Counted from the stretch's first letter, positions 17,195 to 26,304 are shown. The stretch is 64,000 bases of DNA from Bradyrhizobium cajani (GCF_009759665.1 NZ_WQNE01000017.1:1-64000); one strand, 5' to 3'. A program made the numbers and translations. Notes: generated from the sequence alone by a model not told the origin.

Positions 17195-17634
17195 GCGGTC
17201 GACACCTTCGTCAAATCAGCACTTGAACCGGATGTTGGTATCGGTAGTTGCGCCTCCAGGATTTGAACCTCGCTAGGGGTCGAACAAGCGGCGGGTTCCG
17301 GCTGGCCATAAGCGATGCTTCCCAGCGAGCCAGGCTGCCAGCCAATAACGAAGCAGGGCTCCCGCGATTGTGGGTTTCGGGATGTAACCTCCGCCATCGT
17401 GCCAAGCGCTCACGCAGCCATACTGAGAACAAACAGCGGTTCCTCGTGTCGGTGGTTGCGTATGATTCCCTCCCTAGGCACCAAGCTGCGCTTCTGTGCC
17501 GTGGACCACGATTTCATGCGACGGCGCTGCGTGGGTGCCAGGCTGACCGATTTGTGCTCGTGACGAGTGGCGCTCCGGATCCGCCTAGGGCTCCCTCACG
17601 ACCCGCGCCATAGCATAGGGCGGGCATGTTTTGC
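17195..17634. other. Non-coding segment with tRNA-derived fragments
   Basis: No convincing gene was found in this 440 bp. It contains a minus-strand T-arm-like sequence (GAGGTTCAAATCCTGG, about 17254-17269) without the rest of a tRNA, and the decayed tRNA-Phe 3' end at 17446-17483. The right part contains the intergenic end of the AraC gene. Confidence 0.5.
17446..17483 (+). repeat. Decayed copy of tRNA-Phe 3' end (attR-type)
   Basis: GTGTCGGTGGTT is identical to 16180-16191. After a few extra bases, GATTCC is identical, and CCCTAGGCACCA differs from the tRNA by one base. It has lost tRNA folding because of the insertion. It ends exactly at a CCA, as the tRNA does. The spacing to the tRNA copy is about 1.27 kb. 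Confidence 0.65.
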
Positions 17635-18588
17635 TCAGAAGCGGCCTCGTACACCGCTCGGTCTGTCGCCGAAGCGTTGTCGGAACAGGCGGTTGAAATG
17701 CGAGACGTTGGAATATCCGACCTGGGCGGCAATCTCGGACACCGGACGGTCCGGGAATTTGGTCAAGAGGGCGAAGGCCCGCTTCAATCTCAACTCATTC
17801 ACGCGTGCGGTGAATGATGCTCCCGACTTCTCCAGCAACTCCTGAAGATAGCGCGGCGAGATACCCTGGCGCGCGGCAACATGCGCGAGCGAGAGCTCGG
17901 GGTCGGTGAAAGATCTTCCGATAAAATCGATTGCAGCGGCCAATCGTGCCGCGGCGGCGCCGCCCCTTGCCTGTTGTCGCGCGTCGTGGGTAGGGCCGAT
18001 CACCAAGGCGGCGAGATCGTGGATGTGGTTGACCATCGCCTGCCGCAGCGCCGTCTCATCGAGACCGGGCTCCCCCTGGATGAGATGCAGATAGCCGAGA
18101 AGCAGCCGCAGCGGCGAAGCGCCGTGCGAAATCGGTCTCATGACCGCGCCGGCGATATCGTTCGTCCGTACGGCCAGAGCGGCGCGCGGAAACAACAAGT
18201 GAAGATGCCTCGTCGCGCAAAACAGGACCGGCTCGTCCGGACGGACAATCACGGCATCGCCTTGCTTCAGCACCAATTCCTTGTCGCGCTGCGACACCAT
18301 TGCCGCTTCCGCCAGATTGACGAACAGGCCAATCCCGTCACCGCCATCGGCAGCCAGTGCGCGCGTGCGATGGAGGCGCGCCTTCGAGCCGGCGCAGGAT
18401 GCGATGCGTACACCCGGGAGGTTCTGAAGCACGGCGTCCGCCCTGAACGGGACATCATGCGATGCCGGTTCGATGTCGACGTGCACCAGCGTTCTTCCGA
18501 ATTCCTCGCGCCATCGCGCCAGTCTCTCATTTTCAGGCAATTGATCGGTGGTGAAGCGCCTGGGCGAAAAATCTTCGGCTGCGGACAT
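17635..18588 (-). CDS. AraC family transcriptional regulator
   Basis: The 317-residue protein has an N-terminal cupin-like ligand region of the AraC_binding_2 type and a C-terminal AraC/XylS DNA-binding domain. The latter has two helix-turn-helices: LSLAHVAARQGISPRYLQEL and VSEIAAQVGYSNVSHFNRLF followed by RQRFGDRPSGVRGRF. The second motif fits the family signature well. ATG 18588 is chosen over 18627 because the conserved region starts at SAAEDFSPRRF. It is divergent from the autotransporter gene, which is its likely target, although this is inferred from position. Confidence 0.93.
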   Translation of the reverse strand: MSAAEDFSPRRFTTDQLPENERLARWREEFGRTLVHVDIEPASHDVPFRADAVLQNLPGVRIASCAGSKARLHRTRALAADGGDGIGLFVNLAEAAMVSQRDKELVLKQGDAVIVRPDEPVLFCATRHLHLLFPRAALAVRTNDIAGAVMRPISHGASPLRLLLGYLHLIQGEPGLDETALRQAMVNHIHDLAALVIGPTHDARQQARGGAAAARLAAAIDFIGRSFTDPELSLAHVAARQGISPRYLQELLEKSGASFTARVNELRLKRAFALLTKFPDRPVSEIAAQVGYSNVSHFNRLFRQRFGDRPSGVRGRF

Positions 18589-18896
18589 GGGCGATGCATT
18601 CCAATGAATTTCGAACCTAGTGTTCACCCGGAGATTGCAAATTTCAAGCCAGCTTCCCGCTGCGTAAAATGCAAAGGACCTGCTCGCATAAGATCAACTG
18701 TGTATTGAATTCGAAGAGCCTGCGGCACGCTGACGCATTTTGTCGTGCTGAGTGCGCAGATTGCAAAGTCTCTATCGTCTGACGTCAAGCCTCCGGAAAG
18801 TGCTGTGGCCCGCCAGCGACAGAAGTGGCGCGGCCGTTATGCGAAATTGCGTCCGACAATTTGCATTGCGGCGCGGGCGGCGCAAGGGATACTGGC
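18589..18896. promoter_or_regulatory. Divergent AraC-autotransporter intergenic region
   Basis: This 308-bp non-coding spacer separates the AraC start from the autotransporter start and must hold both promoters. Parts are visibly AT-richer than the genes. No single clear operator repeat could be defined by eye. Confidence 0.5.
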
Positions 18897-21800
18897 ATGA
18901 ACAAATTTCCGGTTGGTTTGCGCGACGGTTCGGGTCCAAACGGTCCGCGCATGTCGCTCGCGAGCATCGGGCCATCTCTGGCCCTCGCCCTCGCCATGGG
19001 ACTATTGCTGGATCGAGCGGCGTGGGCTGACTGTACGCCCCAGGCGGCCGACAATGTGACGGCGACCTGCACGGGCGCCACCTTCAATCAAGGCGGCGGC
19101 GCGCCTGGCACCAACGCAGGCACCAACGGCTACGGCACCGGCGTTGAGATTGGCGTTACCGTCAGCGTTGCCGCCGGCATCGCGAACTTGGTCTCCGGTA
19201 CAGACTTCGGAATATTCGTCGCAAGTGGAACGGTCGGCAACAACGCCAACGCCTCCATCGGGGGCAGCCTTTCCGGCATCCGCGCGAATGGCGGTTCTCT
19301 CAACCTCACCAATTCCGGCACCATCTCCGGCATCGCCGGCGCCAGCGATGGCGCCTTCGCTCTTGCCAACGCGACGGTGATCAACAACGCCGGCGCCACC
19401 ATCTCGGGCGGCGCGCGCGGCGTTGTCGCCATCGGCACAGCCGATGTCATCAATGCCGGGACGATCACCGGCATCGCGACCTACGGCATCTACGCCGGAA
19501 CCAGCGCGACGGTGACGAACAATAGCGCCGCGGCCACCATCTCTGGCGGTCAATTCGGCATCTACTCTGCCGGCACAGCCAACGTCACCAATGCAGGCAG
19601 TCTTACCGGCACTTCGGATTCCGGCATCTTCGCTCAAATCGAGGCGGCTGTGACCAACAACACGGCTGCCAGCATCACGGGCGGACAGTACGGAGTTTAT
19701 GCCAATGCCGCCGACGTCACCAACGCCGGCAACATCACGGGCGGCCTGTCCGGCATTCGCGCGGCTGGCGGTTCTCTCAACCTTACCAATTCCGGCACCA
19801 TCTCCGGCACAGCCGGTGCCAGCGATGGCGCCTTCGCCCTTGCCAACGCGACGGTGACCAACACCGCCGGCGCCACCATCTCGGGCGGGACGCGCGGCGT
19901 TGTCGCCATCGGCACAGCCGATGTCATCAATGCCGGGACGATCACCGGCACCTCGACCTACGGCATCTACGCCGGAACCAGCGCGACGGTGATGAGCAAT
20001 AGCGCCGCGGCCACCATCACTGGCGGTCAATCCGCAATTCACTCTGCCGGCACAGCCAATGTCACCAATGCAGGCAGTCTTACCGGCACTTCGGATTCCG
20101 GCATCTTCGCTCAAATCAAGGCGACTGTGACCAACAATACGGCCGCCAGCATCACGGGCGGACAGTACGGAGTTTATGCCAATGCCGCCGACGTCACCAA
20201 CGCCGGCAACATCACGGGCGGCCTGTCCGGCATTCGCGCGGCTGGCGGTTCTCTCAACCTCACCAATTCCGGCACCATCTCCGGCACCGCCGGTGCCAGC
20301 GATGGCGCCTTCGCCCTTTCCAACGCGACGGTGACCAACACCGCCGGCGCCACCATCTCGGGCGGCGCGCGCGGCGTTGTCGCCATTGGCGCCGCCGATG
20401 TCACCAATGCCGGGACGATCACCGGCATCGCGACCTACGGCATCTACGCCGGAACCAGCGCGACGGTGACGAACATGACCGGCGCCAGCATCACAGGTGG
20501 GACAATCGGAATCCTGGCCGTGGCCGCAGGCGGCTCTTCGATCTTCAATGCCGGCAGTATCAGCGGCGGCACGGCGATCCAGTTTGCCGGAGCTGGCAAC
20601 ACGCTGACGCTGGCGCCTGGCTCGAGCATATCAGGCAACGTCCTCGGTACGGGTAACGATACGTTCCAACTCGGCGGCAGTGGTGCGGCAAGCTTTGACG
20701 TGTCGCAGATCGGCGCAGCCGCGCAGTATCAGGGCTTTGGCACATTCAACAAGATCGGCAACTCAACCTGGACGTTGACCGGCACCAGCACCTTTGCAGG
20801 TCCGGTGAACGTCAATGGCGGCACGCTCGGCGTCGACGGTGACCTTACTTCGGCGAGCAACCTCACGGTGACCGCGGGCGCCACGCTTGGTGGCAACGGC
20901 ATCGTCGGCAACACCACTATCGACGGCGGTACGCTTTCGCCCGGCCATTCGATCGGTCTGCTCTCCGTGCAGGGCAATCTCGTCTTCACCGCGGCGGCAA
21001 GCTATCTGGTCGAGGTATCTGCTTCGAGTGCCGACCGGGTCAACGTCACCGGAACCGCGACGCTCGGCGGCGCGACCGTCAATGCTGCCATCCTCGACGC
21101 CAACGTCGCCAAGCAATATCTGATCCTCAGCGCCACCGGTATCGTCGGCACGTTCAATCCGGTCGTCAGCACCAACCAACCGAATTTCACAGGCAGCCTG
21201 AGCTACGTCGGCAATGACGTTTACCTCAATCTCGCACTGAACTTCGCGTCGGCGACGGGCCTCAATGTAAACCAGCAGAATGTCGCCAACGCACTCACCA
21301 ATTCCTTCAACGCGACCGGCAGCATTCCACTCGCATTCGGGTCGCTGACGCCGTCTGGCCTGACGCAGGCCTCGGGCGAAACCGTCACCGGAGCGCAGCA
21401 GACCACCTTCACGGCCATGAACCTCTTCCTCGGCCTGATCACCGATCCCTTCATCGGCGGTCGCAGCGATGCCACGGCGGCCGGACCGGGCCCGTCGGCC
21501 TTTGCGGAGGAAAGCTACGCCGCCAACGCCTCCATGGGCCGCGCCCGTTCGCGGGCCGAGCGCGACGCCTACGCCGCGGTCCATCACAAGGCCCCGCTCG
21601 CGCCAGTCTATCAGCCACAATGGAGTGTGTGGTCGGCAGGTTTCGGCGGCGCCCAGACGACGGATGGCAACATGGCGCTCGGGTCGAACGACACGACGAG
21701 CCGCATCGCCGCCGGCGCGGTCGGCGTTGACTACCGCTTCTCGCCCGCGACGATTGCAGGCTTTGCGCTCGCCGGTGGCGGCACCAGCTTTTCCGTCGCA

Positions 21801-22454
21801 AATGGCGGCAGCGGTCGTTCCGACCTGTTCCAGGCCGGCGCATTCGTGCGACACACGGCCGGCCCGGCATACATCGCTGCTGCCGCCGCCTACGGCTGGC
21901 AGGACATCACCACCGACCGCTTCGTCACGGCTGCCGGCCTCGATCATCTGCGCGCGCAGTTCAACGCCAATGCGTATTCGGGGCGTGCCGAGGGCGGTTA
22001 TCGCTTTGTCACGCCCTGGATGGGCCTTACGCCCTATGCCGCGGGCCAGTTCACGACGTTCGATCTTCCAGCCTATGCCGAGAGCGCCGTCACCGGAACC
22101 AATACGTTCGCGCTTGGCTATGCCGCCAAGAGCGTCACCGCCAGCCGCAGCGAGCTCGGCCTGCGCACTGACAAGTCCTTCGCCACAGCCGATGGCATCG
22201 CCACCCTGCGCGGCCGCCTCGCCTGGGCCCACGATTTCAATCCCGATCGCGCGATCGGCGCGACCTTCCAGGCGCTGCCCGGCGCGAGCTTCGTCGTCAA
22301 CGGCGCAGCGCAAGCCTCTGATGCCGCGCTCGTCACGGCCTCAGCAGAGAAGAAATGGCTGACCGGCTGGTCGGCGGCAGCAACGTTCGAAGGCGAGTTC
22401 TCCAACGTCACCCGCAGCTACGCCGGCAAGGGTGTGGTGAGGTATCAATGGTAA
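18897..22454 (+). CDS. Autotransporter adhesin with internal passenger repeats
   Basis: The 1185-residue type V secretion protein has a long signal peptide (cleavage near AWA-DC, about residue 41). Its passenger is rich in G, T, N, A and S with NSGTISG/NAGTITG beta-helix repeats. It includes three near-identical blocks of 159 residues from residue 132 (the third partial), then a passenger-associated FNKIGNSTWTLTG segment at about 615-630. The C-terminal autotransporter beta-barrel (last ~280 residues) starts around QWSVWSAGFGGAQ and ends RYQW with the aromatic last residue. It should be displayed on the outer membrane. ATG 18897 has AAGGGA upstream. The divergent AraC gene may control it. Confidence 0.93.
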   Translation: MNKFPVGLRDGSGPNGPRMSLASIGPSLALALAMGLLLDRAAWADCTPQAADNVTATCTGATFNQGGGAPGTNAGTNGYGTGVEIGVTVSVAAGIANLVSGTDFGIFVASGTVGNNANASIGGSLSGIRANGGSLNLTNSGTISGIAGASDGAFALANATVINNAGATISGGARGVVAIGTADVINAGTITGIATYGIYAGTSATVTNNSAAATISGGQFGIYSAGTANVTNAGSLTGTSDSGIFAQIEAAVTNNTAASITGGQYGVYANAADVTNAGNITGGLSGIRAAGGSLNLTNSGTISGTAGASDGAFALANATVTNTAGATISGGTRGVVAIGTADVINAGTITGTSTYGIYAGTSATVMSNSAAATITGGQSAIHSAGTANVTNAGSLTGTSDSGIFAQIKATVTNNTAASITGGQYGVYANAADVTNAGNITGGLSGIRAAGGSLNLTNSGTISGTAGASDGAFALSNATVTNTAGATISGGARGVVAIGAADVTNAGTITGIATYGIYAGTSATVTNMTGASITGGTIGILAVAAGGSSIFNAGSISGGTAIQFAGAGNTLTLAPGSSISGNVLGTGNDTFQLGGSGAASFDVSQIGAAAQYQGFGTFNKIGNSTWTLTGTSTFAGPVNVNGGTLGVDGDLTSASNLTVTAGATLGGNGIVGNTTIDGGTLSPGHSIGLLSVQGNLVFTAAASYLVEVSASSADRVNVTGTATLGGATVNAAILDANVAKQYLILSATGIVGTFNPVVSTNQPNFTGSLSYVGNDVYLNLALNFASATGLNVNQQNVANALTNSFNATGSIPLAFGSLTPSGLTQASGETVTGAQQTTFTAMNLFLGLITDPFIGGRSDATAAGPGPSAFAEESYAANASMGRARSRAERDAYAAVHHKAPLAPVYQPQWSVWSAGFGGAQTTDGNMALGSNDTTSRIAAGAVGVDYRFSPATIAGFALAGGGTSFSVANGGSGRSDLFQAGAFVRHTAGPAYIAAAAAYGWQDITTDRFVTAAGLDHLRAQFNANAYSGRAEGGYRFVTPWMGLTPYAAGQFTTFDLPAYAESAVTGTNTFALGYAAKSVTASRSELGLRTDKSFATADGIATLRGRLAWAHDFNPDRAIGATFQALPGASFVVNGAAQASDAALVTASAEKKWLTGWSAAATFEGEFSNVTRSYAGKGVVRYQW
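19291..20474. repeat. 477-bp tandem repeats in autotransporter passenger
   Basis: Copies start at 19291, 19768 and 20245, exactly 477 bp (159 codons) apart. The first two are complete and the third runs to about 20474 before diverging. Each begins GCGGTTCTCTCAACCT. Sequence identity between copies is high at the DNA level, so recent duplication or gene conversion is likely. Confidence 0.93.
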
Positions 22455-22517
22455 CGCCCCCACATTGAAAGCGGCACGCCGCGATCACGCGTCCACCGCG
22501 CCGTAGCCCTTTGCTCC

Positions 22518-22832
22518 TCAGCGTTGCCGACCAGCACCATTCGGGGCGGGCGTCGATGGTTGAGCGTGCTCCGGCAACACGATCATCTCGCTGCCGCAGG
22601 CGCCACATCGGGCGGAGGTGCCGAGGATTTCGCAGGCCGGGTCGCCCGAGGCGATGCCATGGCGGCATTTCGGACAGAGATAGCCTTCGGACGTCTCGAT
22701 GAAATCATAGGACGGACCGACATAGGCGCAGATCATGTGATGAAGGATTGGAGCGAACGCGAGATCGCCGGCTCCACAAGCCGGACAGGTCGATTCGTTT
22801 GCTCCTATCTGCACCATAGTCCCCTTCGGCAT
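22518..22832 (-). CDS. Small multi-cysteine zinc-ribbon protein (TackOD1-like)
   Basis: The 104-residue cytoplasmic protein has three CxxC pairs (C16/C19, C53/C56, C76/C79), a HH-x2-C (31-35) and C67. The spacing around LHHMICAYVGPSYDF, then YLCPKCRHGI and RCGACGSEM, resembles the metal-binding TackOD1 output domain, which occurs in archaeal and bacterial signalling proteins, though here it stands alone. That match is by recollection and not checked. It starts 8 bp after the HlyD-type gene on the same strand, so it is probably the last gene of the GT2-HlyD operon. A role as zinc-dependent regulator of glycan synthesis is speculation. Confidence 0.72.
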   Translation of the reverse strand: MPKGTMVQIGANESTCPACGAGDLAFAPILHHMICAYVGPSYDFIETSEGYLCPKCRHGIASGDPACEILGTSARCGACGSEMIVLPEHAQPSTPAPNGAGRQR

Positions 22833-22840
22833 GCTCGCGT

Positions 22841-23887
22841 CTATTGCCGGCCGAGCAGACCGGCCACGGCCGCGGACAATCGGGAGGCCACTTCCGTATA
22901 GTACATGCGAACCTGGACGGTTGAATTCAGCGGCGGCGGCACCGCTCCCGGAGTGAAGCGAAGACGTCCGAGCTGGGTGGCAGGACGATCGCGTGTCAGA
23001 GCCTGCCGGCTTCCGGCGTACACATCGGACACCGGCAGGATTTCCGCGATCGTTGCCGAGATCCGGCGATTGCCGAAGACGACGAGCACCTCATTGCCGA
23101 TGTGGGGCTCGACCAGCCGGGCGCTCGGAATGTGCCAGTCGACGAAGATGTCGCTGGGATCGAGGATTTGAGCAATCGGCGTGCCGGCCACCAGGGACTG
23201 TCCGACATCGGCAAGACCCGTCGACACGATGCCGCCGACCGGCGCGAGCACACGGCCAGCGGCGAAATCCCGTTCCACCTCGTCGAGACGGTCGCGGAGC
23301 TGCTGCCCAAAGGCGTCGAGGGCTGCCAGCTGGGTGGTGGCCTCGGCGATCTCCGCCTCCTGCGAAATGACGGCTTTCCGCGCCGCCGCGCGTTCGCGAA
23401 TCAGCTCGAACCGAAACGTGAGGCTCGCGGCCTGCGATCCTTCGAGCTGGTCGACGGCGTCCTCGGTCAGCTGCCTGTAGGCTTTCGCCGCCTCGAGCGT
23501 CTCCTGCGCCACGCGTGCCCGGATGCGCAGCTCCGACTTGCGGCTCGTGATGTCGGCCAGTGACCTCATGTAGGTGGCCACGATACCGTCCCGCTCGGGC
23601 GAGCGCACCTGGGCAATCTCTTCGCCGGCCTTGACCGTGGCGCCATGAGTCACATTCACGCTCTTGACCTGCACGATATAGGGCAGCGAGACGACGTGCG
23701 ACGGAGCCGAAACGGTGCCGGGTCCATTCAGATACACAAGCGGCGCTCCGAAATAGACGACAAGGAATGCAAGCACCCCGAACACGCATGTCGCGTAGAC
23801 GATGCGTACAAAGCGGCTCGCCGCGCTCCGGCGGCTTTCCACGGGATCTGGAACATTTGGATCGAGCCTGTTGATGACGACGTTCAT
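22841..23887 (-). CDS. HlyD-family membrane fusion/periplasmic adaptor protein
   Basis: The 348-residue protein has one N-terminal membrane helix (about residues 28-50). A biotinyl-lipoyl half-motif follows (VKSVNVTHGATVKAGEEIAQ), then a coiled-coil hairpin (about 110-225, heptad-like with EAEIAEATTQLAALD), the second lipoyl half (GRVLAPVGGIVSTGLADVGQ) and a beta-barrel. This is the HlyD/EmrA/Alg44-type adaptor architecture. No ABC or MFS exporter is encoded next to it; it lies 12 bp after the GT2 gene, as in alginate- or cellulose-type polysaccharide systems where an adaptor works with a synthase. It probably spans the periplasm with the glycosyltransferase. Confidence 0.88.
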   Translation of the reverse strand: MNVVINRLDPNVPDPVESRRSAASRFVRIVYATCVFGVLAFLVVYFGAPLVYLNGPGTVSAPSHVVSLPYIVQVKSVNVTHGATVKAGEEIAQVRSPERDGIVATYMRSLADITSRKSELRIRARVAQETLEAAKAYRQLTEDAVDQLEGSQAASLTFRFELIRERAAARKAVISQEAEIAEATTQLAALDAFGQQLRDRLDEVERDFAAGRVLAPVGGIVSTGLADVGQSLVAGTPIAQILDPSDIFVDWHIPSARLVEPHIGNEVLVVFGNRRISATIAEILPVSDVYAGSRQALTRDRPATQLGRLRFTPGAVPPPLNSTVQVRMYYTEVASRLSAAVAGLLGRQ

Positions 23888-23899
23888 GAAGCTCGTCTT

Positions 23900-25153
23900 T
23901 CAAATACGGCCGGAGAACAGCGCACGACGCACGCGCGGCGGCACGAAATCGTCGTGCTTCGAAGCGGCGAAGATGATTTCCGAGGAGTAGGAGACCAGCC
24001 GGGCACATCTGAGATAGCTGCCCTGATAGAGCGGAAAGATCAGCACCGCACCGAGATTGGCGGGGCTCGGCGAGCGGCCGAACAGCGCAACGGCGAGTGC
24101 CAGGTTGAAGAACGAGATCCAGGCCAGCAGGAAATAGATCGCCGCGATAAACCAGAAGGCGTCGGCGCCGAGCAGTACCACGAGGTAGACGATGTAGAAC
24201 GGAAAGATCAGTGTCGGGATCAGATCGAACAGGATGAAATCCAGCCTCTGCAACGTGTCGGGCAACCGCTCGAAGCGATGAAACAACCCGAGCTCGGCAT
24301 ACATGATGAGGCGAATTCGCAGGGCATCGCGATCCCAGCGCGCGCGCTGCCGCAGCAGGCTTAGCCCGCCGACGGGGCCTGCCGTTTCCGCCCAGGCCTC
24401 CGGCACGAAGCGAACGAGGTAGCCGAGGCGGCGCAGCCTCAGGCTGAATTCCAGGTCCTCCCCCGGGCCGACGTCCAGCCCGCCGTGGCGCACGAAGACA
24501 TCGCGGCGGTACATCGAACAGGCGCCGGACAGGCAGGCGATCGCGCCGACAATGTCGAGGATTGTCCTGCCGGCGCTGATCGACATCAGGTATTCGATGC
24601 TTTGAAGCCGCGTCCATATCGAACTGCCCTCATTGCTGATGGCAATGTTGCAGCTTGCTCCCGCAACGCGTGGATCCCTGAACGCCAGCGCCAGCCGTGC
24701 GAGTGCCGCAGGCTGGAAATGCGTGTCTGCATCCATCGTCAGAAGCAGCTCGCCGCTCGCGAAACGCGCTGCGGCATTGATCGCGGCGCTGCGGCCACAG
24801 CGCGTGCCATGGCAGATCACCATGTCCACCAGCCCGGCGGCGCGGGCCTGCTCGACAATGGCGCGGGTGTCATCCGTGGATCCGTCGTCGACCACGATGA
24901 CTTCGTGCGGCGGCAACGTCTGTCGCCGCAGCGATTCGAGCGAGCTGAGCAGACCGGAACCGCCGTTGAAGGCAGGGATGATGACGCTGATCGACACGCC
25001 GATCGGCGCGTCGCTTTGTCGGGATCGGCGCGCCAGGCCAAGGAGGCAAAGTGAGAGCAGCGAAAGGGAGTATCGCGGAATGTCGAAAATGAAGACCGCG
25101 AATGCCAGCTCGATCCAGTTCGCATCGGCGATCAACTGCAATGCCTCGGGCAT
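23900..25153 (-). CDS. Processive family 2 glycosyltransferase (membrane polysaccharide synthase)
   Basis: The 417-residue protein has an N-terminal membrane helix and a GT-A catalytic domain with VDDGSTDDT (Asp 89-90), MDADTHF (DxD, 141-143), GEDLEF (Glu-Asp 232-233, general base) and QRARW (269-273). That is the D,D,D,QxxRW set of processive beta-glycan synthases such as cellulose, hyaluronan and Nod-factor synthases. Three to four helices follow from about 300 to 390. It should polymerise a sugar from a nucleotide-sugar donor while extruding it. The sugar cannot be predicted. No PilZ domain, BcsB or BcsZ gene lies nearby. It is the first gene of the operon with the HlyD and zinc-ribbon proteins. 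Confidence 0.92.
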   Translation of the reverse strand: MPEALQLIADANWIELAFAVFIFDIPRYSLSLLSLCLLGLARRSRQSDAPIGVSISVIIPAFNGGSGLLSSLESLRRQTLPPHEVIVVDDGSTDDTRAIVEQARAAGLVDMVICHGTRCGRSAAINAAARFASGELLLTMDADTHFQPAALARLALAFRDPRVAGASCNIAISNEGSSIWTRLQSIEYLMSISAGRTILDIVGAIACLSGACSMYRRDVFVRHGGLDVGPGEDLEFSLRLRRLGYLVRFVPEAWAETAGPVGGLSLLRQRARWDRDALRIRLIMYAELGLFHRFERLPDTLQRLDFILFDLIPTLIFPFYIVYLVVLLGADAFWFIAAIYFLLAWISFFNLALAVALFGRSPSPANLGAVLIFPLYQGSYLRCARLVSYSSEIIFAASKHDDFVPPRVRRALFSGRI

Positions 25154-25671
25154 GCCGACCTGCCTTCGCTGGGCGCATCGCGCGCCGTGCCAGTGTCAGT
25201 CTAGGCCTTTGCAACCGGCGGGCGAAGCGGGTTTTGCGATCGGCGGCCTCGGGGGAACTCCATTCTTGATTCTTCGCTAATCGTTTCCCTCCAAATCGCT
25301 GGATCGGCTCGCTCGAGGAGGCAATCGCCGCCGTTGCCGCAAGCGGGCAGGGGCGCGACCGCCTGTGGAGATTTTATTGATATTTCAAGTGCATAAATGT
25401 TCGCATGCTCCGAATGGCGCGTCATTGCTGCGACCTCGGAGGTACTCAATCCTGGCTGCTCTGTCGTACAGGCTTGCTATACGCGCCCGGCCGCGGGTGA
25501 TATGCTTTCGTCATTGGACGGTACTGGCAGCTCGCCACCAGACTTTTTCTGCGATGCCGGCCTTCTGATCGAATCTCGATCCCGCTCGCGCTTTTTCGCC
25601 TTGCTTCGACATAACGCTGATCAAATTCGTCAAACAGCTGCCGCGTCCCCGCTCACATTGGGAGATGTGCC
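25154..25671. other. Long intergenic region between GT2 operon and DUF1326 gene
   Basis: This 518-bp region holds the promoter of the minus-strand GT2 operon and the start region of the DUF1326 gene. A minus-strand frame of about 74 codons (25201-25425) has no recognised homolog and lacks obvious structure. The stretch around 25370-25400 is AT-rich and could be promoter DNA. Confidence 0.45.
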
Positions 25672-26304
25672 ATGGCTGCATCGGACTGGCGTCTCGAAGG
25701 CGAATGGATCAAGAATTGCACTTGCGCGTTCGGCTGCCCCTGCGATTTCAATGCACCGCCGACCCGAGGCTATTGCAAGGGGCTGGCCGGCATGCGGATC
25801 ACCAAAGGGCATTTCGAGGGGACCAGGCTCGACGGTCTCTGCTTCGCGGTCACGGTCGATTTCCCAGGACCGCTGCATGAGGGCAACGGCACGATCCAGC
25901 CGATCATCGATGAACGCGCCACCGCGGAGCAGCGTCAGGCGTTGTTCGATATCTTTTCCGGCAAGCATTCGGCCGAGGGCACGCTTTTCCAGATCCTCAG
26001 CCTGATCGTGACCAAGATCCACGATCCGGTGTTCGCGCCGTTCGAGTTTTCCTTCGACAAGGACGGACGCGTCGCCAAGCTCGTCGCCGGGGGCGTGCTC
26101 GAGACCGATGTCGAGCCGATCAAGAATCCGGTGACGGGTGATCCGCACCGCATCCAGGTCGTGATGCCCGAGGGGTTCGAGCACAGGGCTGCCGAGGTCG
26201 CGTCATCCAACATCCGCTCGACCGGCGCGATCCCGTTCGAGACCCGGGGCACGCATAGCTCGCTCGCCAACGTCGTGCAGACGCCCGACGGCGTCGCGGC
26301 GTGA
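25672..26304 (+). CDS. DUF1326 domain-containing protein
   Basis: The 210-residue protein matches DUF1326: the N-terminal WIKNCTCAFGCPCDFNAPPT with Cys-x-Cys-x3-Cys-x-Cys, GYCKGL, and a core ending in FETRGTHSSLANVVQT. DUF1326 is of unknown function; the clustered cysteines suggest metal binding. It has no signal peptide. It lies 63 bp ahead of a DUF2182 membrane protein gene; the two families are frequent neighbours in proteobacteria, so a joint metal-related role is plausible but untested. Confidence 0.92.
   Translation: MAASDWRLEGEWIKNCTCAFGCPCDFNAPPTRGYCKGLAGMRITKGHFEGTRLDGLCFAVTVDFPGPLHEGNGTIQPIIDERATAEQRQALFDIFSGKHSAEGTLFQILSLIVTKIHDPVFAPFEFSFDKDGRVAKLVAGGVLETDVEPIKNPVTGDPHRIQVVMPEGFEHRAAEVASSNIRSTGAIPFETRGTHSSLANVVQTPDGVAA

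Noticed and set aside
19002..20114. A 370-codon minus-strand open frame over the autotransporter
   Set aside because: It mirrors the repeated passenger codons of the plus-strand gene; its composition is repeat-driven and no domain is visible.
25201..25425. A 74-codon minus-strand frame upstream of the GT2 gene
   Set aside because: No homolog or clear start signal; it lies in the likely promoter region.
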